Assembly: GCA_006384855.1 (NCBI GenBank)
Contig: VCJN01000572.1
Coordinates: 62,001-126,000, forward strand
Length of the DNA: 64,000 bases
Direction: 5' to 3'
Origin: Tetraselmis striata
Lineage: Eukaryota > Chlorophyta > Chlorodendrophyceae > Chlorodendrales > Chlorodendraceae
Position numbers and translations under genes: made by a program. The number at the start of each line of letters is the position of its first letter. Positions within the stretch are counted from its first letter, which is position 1. The notes beneath the pieces were generated by a model, which had not been told where the DNA came from, made no database searches, and saw nothing but the letters and a program-made list of their open reading frames with translations. This document shows, piece by piece, positions 43,606 to 64,000 of the stretch.

Positions 43606-44430
43606 AGTACTACTTTTACCAGTAGGATCAATATCCCACCCACCCACCGCATGGGCGGGCCCGACGACCGTCCTCGGCCCTCGGAATCGCGGGCCCTTCC
43701 TCCGCCTCCACCCCCGGCTGGGAATGGGGGCGGGGATCGTGCACGGGTGGCGCCTTGGTAGCCTTGGCCCCGCCCATGCTGCCACTGCCGCAGAGGAGCA
43801 GTGTGAGCTGGACATCGGCGTCTCACGTCGTTGCTGGTCCGGTCAAGTCCCCGTTCGCTGTTCTTTGAGCACCCTCTCTCTTCTTGTCCTGTCGGCGCCT
43901 CCACATCACATTCGGCCTAGTGCCGCTATTGGAGTGGCCCGGGATGTTGTGCTGGGGATGGCGTTCTACGTTTGGCGGAAGGGGACGCGACCGAGCTGGC
44001 GGCAGATTTGGCGCGGGGTGGCCTGCGTTTGTTGCACGCCCGTACGTGGCGCCCCGTTCTGGGTTGGACCCTCCCACTTCCGCTCCTTGCTGCGAGACCT
44101 CAACTTCGAATCAAGCCCCTTTCCTGTCGGCGCCTTCACATCACATTCGGCCTAGTGCCGCTATTGGAGTGGCCCGGGATTGTGTGCTGGGGAGAGCGTC
44201 CCTACTGCGTGGAGCGGCTGCTGGCTGGTGGCGACGCCTGGTCGGTGGCTGTCATGGCGGTTCCCGCCTCTGGTGGCCCGTAGCTGGATTTTCTTCTGGA
44301 TTTCTGTATGGACTTCTTGAATTTTGCAACTAGCACGTGCAATCACTTTTAGCAGTAGGTGGATTTGTTACTATCCTTTTTGTAATTCACACCAGTACTG
44401 CCGACGCCCCCTGCCTGTAAAGAAAGACAC
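43606..44430. repeat. Repeat debris with a 236-bp spaced duplication
   Basis: An ~80-bp segment (CCTGTCGGCGCCTCCACATC... to GTGCTGGGGA) at about 43888-43963 recurs at about 44124-44200. Overlapping frames are open but unrecognised. Confidence 0.55.
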
Positions 44431-44850
44431 GGTTTTAAGGCGGCTTTTAGGCGGCTTGCTGTGTTGATTTTCTAATTCTGGGGAACTGCCCTTTTTGTAA
44501 TTCACACCTGTAAAGAAAGCGTCTAGCTCATGTAATCATTATAAACTGTGAAAAAAAGAAAAAGAAAGACACGGTAGGTTTAAATTAACTTGTATTGGAG
44601 GACGGCAACAGAGCTTCCTTGCATTTCGTTGTATGATCGTTGTGATATCTGTTTTAAAACGAGTCAGGAAAAGCGACCGCTTGCTAATAGCGCGGTTTTT
44701 GTGGCCGCGCATCAAGCAACCGGTACTGGTGTGAGTCGTTAGAAAAAAGCCATCGGTACTGGTGTGAATTACAAACAGGGCAGGACTGGTACTGCTACTG
44801 GTGTGAATTACAAAAAGGGCAGTTCCCCAGAATTAGAAATTAGAAATTAG
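44431..44850. repeat. Cluster of repeat 3' ends in both orientations
   Basis: The plus-strand end CTTTTTGTAATTCACACCTG is at 44491-44510, with another at about 44378-44397. Minus-strand ends (GGTGTGAATTACAAAAAGGG and the variant with ACAAACAGGG) lie at about 44801 and 44763. They are separated by GGTACTGCTACTGGT-like simple sequence. These are 3' tails of one retroposon family. Confidence 0.7.
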
Positions 44851-46395
44851 TGGTACTGCTACTGCTACTCGCAGCATACTGGATCGGTGCCGGTGGGAGC
44901 ACCCGGGTACGTGGTTTTGCGGCGGCTAGTACTTATCGACTGTGTCAATATTGCGGCGGCCGTGCCCCCCCAGCAGCTGATGTCGCTACAGAAGCCGGGG
45001 ATACCAGTACCTGCACAAAATGTCACTTCCAGCTCAAGTAGCCCGGCGGAGCGTTGCCCCCCCCCCCACGCCCCCGCCCGCTACCCGTAGCTTATTTACC
45101 CAGCGTGTAACCAAAAATATATAAGGATTAATCCGATATTAATCCTTAATCATTAATTCAAAATCATGTACTACCAGTGCCGCCGCTCCGTCCACTACGC
45201 AGGGGGGCGGCCCTTCTGCCAGCAGTCGTGCCGCCACCACCACAACGGCAAGCGTTGCTCATCACCTGCCCGCCCCCCCCCCCCCCCCCCCCCCCCCCCC
45301 CCTTTACCCCGCCGGAAGCGCGTCGTCTGCGAAGCTGCGTCGGTTTCGGGAGATTCGAGCAGGTGAATCCAGGCCCCCTTCCACTTACTCCCAACCCTCC
45401 CGCCAGCAAGTGGTCGGCGCCACATAGTCGATCGCAAGCTCTCCGCTTATTTTATTTTATTTTCTTTTCGGGGGCGCTCCCCACCTGAGCACCGCCATCG
45501 CCCCCAGGCCGTTATGCTTACCATGCTTAGCCAGCATAGGGGATTATGACGAAAAAATCCCGCCAGCGTGCTGTTAGAAACACCGTCGAGCATCGCGTAG
45601 GAGGGCGGCAGCGGAGGGGCTCATCGGGCCGGGTCAGCTGCGCGGCAACGCTCCGGGGCACCGCCCGGCGCCGCCCCGTCGCGAGGTTGCGCACACCCGC
45701 TCCCTCCCCCGCCCGAACTCCCCCGACATCTAGCCACCTATACTCTTTCCGACTTTGTCGGCGCCGACTTTGTCTGCGCTGAAGTGCGGGGTGGAGCTCA
45801 GACGCGATCGGCCGGCGTGCCAGCGAGCCAGGGATTAGCATCTTCGATGACGCGCCTGACACCCCCCCCCCCCCTCCCCATGCTCCCACGCATCTTTCGC
45901 TGTCACAAGCAGTTTCTGACGCACCAAAATCGTGCCCGCTATCTCCAGTATTGGGGCACGCTACCCAAGCGGTCTGCGGAGCGGTGAGCGGGGCAGCATC
46001 CAGGGGACAGTGGGGCTGAGGCTGGAGCGTTAGGCCGAGCGATGGCCGCCTGTAATGGCCTCCAGGACTGAGGCGAACTGAGCCAGGTGCAGCACTTCCC
46101 CAGCTTGGCTTGCTGTGATTGCACCTAGCGGGAGTTTAGCCGCTTGGCTTGGCTGTGGCCACGCGCTCGAATGCATTGCTCCGTTGGTGCTACGAGGCTA
46201 CAACCCAACGCGGATAGAGACAGCCACGATGGAGTGAATTTCCGGAATTGCAGCCCCCGGCCGTCAGGTTGTGACTGTGTCGCCTCCCTGTGCTCCCGTA
46301 TCGGCAGCAGGGATGGCGCACATTGCTGACTAGCGCAGCAAGCAGAGTAGGTCGCGGGCAGCGTTGGGTTGCACAGCCGCCGCTGCGCGCGAGCA
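44851..46395. other. Unassigned; two small Cys-containing frames and long C-runs
   Basis: A frame at 44850-45041 holds CQYCGG...CTKCHFQLK (two CxxC pairs). A frame at 45166-45270 holds YYQCRR...FCQQSCRHHHNGKRC. Either could be a zinc-binding exon remnant, but no family is identified. A ~37-nt C-run spans 45266-45302. The last ~400 bp should contain the promoter of the ubiquitin hydrolase gene. Confidence 0.35.
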
Positions 46396-58911
<12,516 letters not shown>

Positions 58912-59560
58912 CTCCGGGAGAGCCAGGGGCGCACAACGGCGCCCTGCGCAACCTAGGAGGAGCACACAGTCCTCACACACAGTCCTCACCGCCTGCCTCC
59001 GTCGGCGGGAGCGGCGTCCCTGCGGCACGGCGCGGGATACCTCTGCGCCACAACCCCATCGCATCAAGCCTCCGCCACCGGCACCAGGAGCTCGAGCCAT
59101 TAGACATCAGCGGCGCCCCTGGGCTGGGGCGCTGTAGAAGACAATCGAGGCGACGACGCAACATGCTTTGTAGTAGGCCTGTGTGTTGTCGGCCTAGCTA
59201 GAAAAGAGATGGGGGGGGGGGGGGGGGGGGGGGGGGTGGGAGCCCTGGGCTCGCCCGCTAGCCGTTGGCGCCGTCCAAACGAGATGGGGCGGAGCAAAGC
59301 TGTGGCCGTGATGCCTTACTTGTAGTGGTCAGCGTGCTGCTCCGTCTCTGCCACACCACGCCCTTGCCGATGGTGATCCTATGCGGGCTAGTGGCATGTA
59401 ACATGTCGACAACGCTCTGAGCTACACGCGGCGCCTCGTCGCAATCAATCGCACATGAATTAATTTCCACATCGCCATGTCATCCACCCCAGCTTCTTCC
59501 GTGCACAGCGTTGAAATTTCCGGATTTCTGAAGAGATCATGAGGCAATGCTTTGGTGTCG
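58912..59560. other. Intergenic; 3' flank of the ubiquitin hydrolase gene
   Basis: A G-run lies at about 59210-59236. No coding resemblance. Confidence 0.5.
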
Positions 59561-59565
59561 GCTAA

Positions 59566-61345
59566 TCAGAGGGGGGCGCTGTCATGGGTGTGTAGATGTC
59601 CTGTCACTGAGTAACAACGGTGTCTGTGAAGGCGCCGCTGCACTCCCATCTGCTTGGCTTGCAGCCGCAGGAAGTACTGGTCGAACAGGGACAGCTCGCG
59701 AGAGGCCAGGTACGTGTGGCGGTACCGTTGAATGTACGCGTAGATCGAGGGCCCGCTCAGGGCGGGGCCACCGTCGTCGTGCCCGCCTGCCTTGTGCACG
59801 GCGTGCATGAAGCGGATGCGACCCGTGACGCCGAGGTTGGTCTCTCCGCGCCGTTCGCCGTCGGGGGAGGCGTCGAAGAGCGGCGAGTCGACCACGTGCA
59901 GCAGCTCTCAGTGCCAGTTGAGCATGTTGACGTGGTAGGCCTCCAGGAGGTGGCGGTCGGGGTAGGGTTGAGTCGCGTTGCTGGCGGGTTGCTGGCAGCC
60001 GTTGAGCTCGCGCCACTATCGGCCCTGTCGTCGGTCGGCTTTGCGGCCAGCTGGTCGAGCTGCACCCCGTATGCCCGGTTGGCATAGTGCAGCGGGGAGC
60101 TGAGGGGCCGGTCACACCCGCCGAGGTGGTCCTTGTAGCCCAGGTAGAACTTGGTGCGGTAGGACTTGTCGCCGCAGCGGTGGGTGGACGCACCTGTGGA
60201 TGAGAGCGGCTCTGCGGGCGTCGTGTAGTTGCTCGGGGCTGCCTCCGGAGGGGGCCTCGGAGCTGCCGGGGCGGCGCGCGTCGCGCCTGCCTGGGCCTGG
60301 GCCTTCAGGGACTGGTTCTTCTTAACCACCTGGTCGACCTTGCCGGTGAGGGCAGCAATAGCCTCGACCAGTTTGGAGTAGTCGGCAGAGGTGAGGGTGA
60401 ACGGGGCAGGCGGGGCCCGCCCAGGCTCCTACGGGGCCGGAGCAGGTGCCGGAGCTGGGGCTGGGACGGGCGCCGGGGTCCCCACTGGCGGCATGGCCAG
60501 CTGAAGTCCCGCGGGGGTAGCCCCATCCGCGAAACCACGCGCAGGTGCACCCTCAGCCAGCGGGATCTTCAGCCGGCGGGTGGACCGGGCCGTGATTGTG
60601 GCTGGTTGTATACAGGTAGGCGGTAGTACTGGGGGACGACCGCCGGTTCGCCCGATTCCGTGACTTCGTCGGTGAGGATCAGCTCCCAACGGTCGGGCAC
60701 GCCCGAGCAGCTGTCGCGGATCACTGGAGCGGCTGAAGGGAAGTCGGCTCCCAGAGCCTCAGCTGCGCAGGCAGCTGCGATGCTGGCGGCATGGGTGGTG
60801 CAGTTGAAGGTGTAGACTCTGTCGGCCTCCTCGCTGTCGGAGGGATGATCGTCACTCGGCTGGCCGCAGCCGAAGCAAGCGTAGCTGTGCCCCTGCCCGG
60901 TGACACCGTCGTCGTGTGCTAGTAAAGGGAGTCCGTGGTGGCTGTGGCGCTTGCAGTATTAGGGGGAGGTCGTAGCTGCTGCGGTACGGGCACCGCTGGC
61001 TGTCATACTGTGGGCTGCCATACTGTGGGCGGCCGCGTCGTCCTCCAGGAGGCGTAGAATGCGGCCCGTGCAATCGAACAACACAGTGCGGTCGGCGTCT
61101 GTCAGTCGAGCGATGGTGTCGCGATGGGCTAGTGCCCGGGAGAGCCGCATTATGCTGGTTAGGTGGAACCAGTCAGTGCCGTGGACCTCGGCTGTGTCGC
61201 GCAGCCACTTTGCTCATTGCACCGGGGTGAAGGTGGCACACAGGTCGTGAGCATGTTCGGCATACAATTCGGCGAAGGTCGTGGCGGCTCGTGCTGGCAC
61301 AAAGAGACGCTCGTTGGCGCCTGGGTCGTCCGAGCCAGAAGCCAT
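59566..61345 (-). pseudogene. Broken gag/ORF1-like coding sequence
   Basis: A minus-strand frame starts at ATG 61345 (MASGSDDPGANERLFVPARA) and runs through TAEVHGTDWFHLTSIMRLSR and DADRTVLFDCTGRILRLLED, with a TGA at about 61214 and a TAA near 60961. It continues with CFGCGQPSDDHPSDSEEADR, a coiled-coil-like LVEAIAALTGKVDQVVKKNQ (about 60380-60320), SYRTKFYLGYKDHLGGCDRP, and in another frame LLEAYHVNMLNWH and GRIRFMHAVHKAGGHDDGGP ... IYAYIQRYRHTYLASREL. A helical N-terminus, a Cys-rich patch, a coiled coil and a Pro/Ala linker suggest a capsid-like retroelement protein. I cannot assign the family, and a dead host gene is possible. Confidence 0.4.
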
Positions 61346-62180
61346 GGTGCAGTGCAAATGGTGAGGGCTCGTGCAGGGGGGGCAAGGGCGCAGTTTCAGG
61401 GTGACTTGTTACGCTGGTGGTTACAGATGCTGAAAAAACTGACTGTTGTGAGGAACAGCTCCGGCTACCCCCATAGTTCCTAACAAACGCAAATCATTTC
61501 TAGACAGCCCCGGGCACAGTCCCAGGTCTGCTGGCAGTGGGATTTCCTCACGGAACCAACTATCAGTTACAAATCCATGTAAGTAATCATTGTAACTATG
61601 TTGTTCTAGTTTGTGGTCTTGGTCTTCTCTTGACTCATTCCTCATCTGCAGACAACCAGTGTGGCCCTGCCCCACAGGCCACCACCAACCATGCCTTGGA
61701 TGACAGAAGGCCACGTATTATGTCATGCGTCGCTGTTCAATAATAACGCCGGCTGCACAACTCTAAGCACACTTGATGGAGGTAATCTGATTGCGTAGCA
61801 GGGACTATTGGGATGGCAGCTATGCCGGTTGTCTCGGCTGCGCGAAGTACCCAACATAGCCGGTCCCCACCCCAGCAGCCCCGCGCGCTTCCTTCTATTC
61901 TTGTCCCGCAATCTATTGTACATCCATGCTTTGAAGAAATCCGTCGGGCACCGGCGCTGCAGGACTGCACGGCTTGGTTCCCTTTCCTCCATTTGCAATT
62001 TACTCTTGATGTACAACTACGAAGCTTCCACGTGACTTGCCTGGGAAGCCTGGGTATGGTTTCCAGATGATTCAAGATCATTGATGAATTAGGTATTATT
62101 GTAGCATGAGTAGAGCTGAGGTTCATTATCCCAGGGCCTTCGTGCCCAGAGATTCCGCACTTTTGCGGCCCAAAGTCCTT
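61346..62180. other. Intergenic; no gene recognised
   Basis: Only short unrecognised frames on both strands. Confidence 0.4.
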
Positions 62181-63090
62181 GATTGGCGTATTAATTTCAC
62201 CAGGTGTAAAATCTTATCATTGTTTTGCTGCCACAGTCCATTCGCTGCGCCTTATAGTTATATTCCAGCCGTCGTATGGCCTACCGCTCACGTTGTCGGA
62301 TGGTCCCGGATTCATGAAGCCCACCTCAACCCGAGAGCGCTTGCTTCCCGACACTTCCCCGCTCCCCATCGTCGCGTGCTTGAGGATAAGAGGCGCAAGG
62401 ACAAAGCAGCTAGCACCCCCTGGCTGCTTCAGGGTGCAGCCCGACAGCCCCAGCTCCTCCTTGACTGCTGGCGATAGCTGTATAGCGTCCCGCTGCCCTC
62501 CACGATCCGTGCAAGTAAAAAGTATTCCGTCACGGCTTCGTCCTTGTACCCCCGCACCCATTCACTCACCTGCTCGAAGCCCCGGCGCAGGAAAAGCTCC
62601 ATATAATGCCACGGCGCCTGTCCCTCATGCATTGATATGCACGCTCTTGGCCACGCGCACCTGAGAGACCACATACCACAGCAGGTCGATCCCGACGCCC
62701 TGCTCTGATTATGCGCGGCCACTGTTGAGCAGCTGCAGCATCTTCACCTCCAGGCTGTTGAGCAGGCCCGCGTCGGCATGCTCATCGGTCGGCGGGCTCC
62801 GCACAACTACGACCACACCAACTGGCCGCGGGTCATCGCCTCCAGGAACGTAGGCCACCCGGCACTTGCGATCCTGACCCGCTCGGACCTTTTGCCGATC
62901 CGCTGCTTGTCCGCCACAAGTCGGCGACAGCACGGTGCGGAAAACACTCCGCCGCAGCGTCCATGTGCTCGCAGCCGCTCCGCGGGGGCTCCAGCCTGAG
63001 CCTGCCGAAGTAGCGCCCGGTCGATTCCGTCAGAGATAGGATGCATTTGTGTGCAGCCACGGCAGCGGCCATCGCCCCGAGTAAGCTCAA
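62181..63090 (-). other. Possible minus-strand coding fragments, unidentified
   Basis: Minus-strand frames with coding-like composition are 63090-62833 (MSLLGAMAAAVAAHKCILSL, PPRSGCEHMDAAAECFP), 62933-62709 (CRVAYVPGGDDPRPVGVVVV, LLNSLEVKMLQLLN), 62722-62429 (WHYMELFLRRGFEQVSEWVR, AVTEYFLLARIVEG) and 62561-62217. They overlap in different frames, so introns or frameshifts would be needed. No family recognised. Confidence 0.3.
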
Positions 63091-63321
63091 AGTGCGCCCC
63101 GAGTACTCTAGTTTTGCGCTAGAGTTGCAATTTATTTAGTCTTATATAGGCTTTAAGTGCCCCCTTGTGACTTTATTAAGGAATGTACGGAAGCGACTAG
63201 GTGTTGCGGGGTCTGCGGTGGGATGACTACTGCCTGTGTGTGACCTCTCCGCGACGAGACCAGTAATACACCCCTCCATATAAGTTCCAGGCCCCTTTCT
63301 CGCCGAATCCGAGCTTACGAA
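63091..63321. other. Spacer ending in a solo repeat terminus
   Basis: 63263-63311 carries TACACCCCTCCATATAAGTT then CCAGGCCCCTTTCTCGCCGA, a truncated outer end of the TIR family, directly before copy 2. Confidence 0.55.
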
Positions 63322-64000
63322 TACACCCCTCCACATAAGTCCGGGTTTTGCAATTTCGATCGCAAAGCGCGTGCATGGGCGAGGATAACGCCGGCTGCAT
63401 GTGCATACATGCTAATTACAGTGGGAATAGTTCGGGCGAACGCCTATCGCGCGCTTTATACCCACCCGCGCGACAACACGACCATTTGTGGGCGCCCTTT
63501 AAAAACCTGCTAAATCAGTGCATGATGCGTTGGCGCCGGAAAATTGTGGGTTGCGCCAACCGTCCAAATCTATGGAAAAAGCGACACTCGTCGCACCAAA
63601 CTCGGTGAATACGCCCCTTGGCAGAAGTTGCACACACCGTGCGTGTAGGCCACTGAAAGCATGTCGCTATAGGCACGACGTGACACCCCAACGACAAGTT
63701 GGCCACTGTGGGGAGCAGTTTTTGGGTGAAAATGCTGCTGTTTCCGTGGCAAACGCACGTAGGAGAGGCGCTCGATGGGCCCCTTGGCGTAGGGCGATGC
63801 TCTACTATGGGGGCGCGTGGTGGAATGCCAGTTGCACCGTTTCGTGGGCGGGGTGGCGCGGTAGGGACGTGGATTTTGATTAATATGAAATTCCTTAAAA
63901 AATGCTGTGGAAAATGGCATTTTGGCTGGTAGATGTGTGTATCGCTAGGAGGTGGCACATGCCAAGTGTTGGTGGTCCACACACATAACGCTCTCGCACA
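63322..64000. mobile_element. TIR-bounded repeat element, copy 2 (inverted, cut by window end)
   Basis: This starts TACACCCCTCCACATAAGTC and is the reverse complement of about 7300-7979 with scattered differences. It continues past the window. It lies opposite in orientation to copy 1 and 56 kb away. Confidence 0.85.

Overview
The window reads as nuclear DNA of a green alga (Chlorophyta). The host genes are GC-rich and cut into many short exons with GT-AG introns. Their products are plant/algal in type: a plant-type IspH (MEP pathway), a stand-alone organellar 5'-3' exonuclease, the urease accessory protein UreF, a chloroplast-targeted one-TM protein, a DUF627/DUF629-type ubiquitin hydrolase, a GT29 sialyltransferase-like protein and the end of CNOT1. 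TGTAA motifs, the usual chlorophyte poly(A) signal, lie downstream of several stops. No prokaryotic operon, CRISPR array, rRNA or tRNA gene was seen.

Layout. 1-1.6 kb: 3' end of CNOT1 (+). 4.4-6.3 kb: GT29 gene (-). 6.6-8.0 kb: a TIR-bounded repeat, with a second copy in inverse orientation at 63.3 kb to the window end. 9.3-20.4 kb: a transposon graveyard. It holds a decayed non-LTR retrotransposon with reverse transcriptase, RNase H, zinc knuckle and restriction-like endonuclease; two copies of a ~0.66 kb minus-strand repeat sharing its (TTTCAA)n tail; a captured ankyrin-repeat fragment; and older broken coding sequences. 20.76-23.81 kb: a compact DIRS/PAT-like retroelement with split direct repeats (A1-ORF-B1-A2-B2) and one intact RT-RNase H-methyltransferase ORF, but no gag or tyrosine recombinase. 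24.5-26.6 kb: unidentified multi-exon gene (+). 26.9-27.4 kb: chloroplast membrane protein (-). 28.35-30.57 kb: ispH/HDR (+). 31.9-32.9 kb: broken non-LTR RT (-). 33.5-33.9 kb: possible NYN-like exons (-). 34.2-35.9 kb: organellar exonuclease (+). 37.2-38.1 kb: ureF (+). 38.8-46 kb: gene-poor, repeat-rich stretch. 46.4-58.9 kb: a ~30-exon ubiquitin-hydrolase-like gene (+). 59.6-61.3 kb: a broken gag/ORF1-like sequence (-). 62-64 kb: unidentified fragments and the second TIR repeat.

The host genes are unrelated housekeeping genes (mRNA decay, glycosylation, isoprenoids, organelle DNA, urease maturation, ubiquitin) separated by retroelement debris. Two window-wide features stand out. Long C or G homopolymers occur about every 2-3 kb, and in at least six introns a sense-strand C-run begins within about 12 nt of the 5' splice site. 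Several repeat families also recur in both orientations. Exon limits are my own reading of splice consensus and frame; no transcript or database was consulted.
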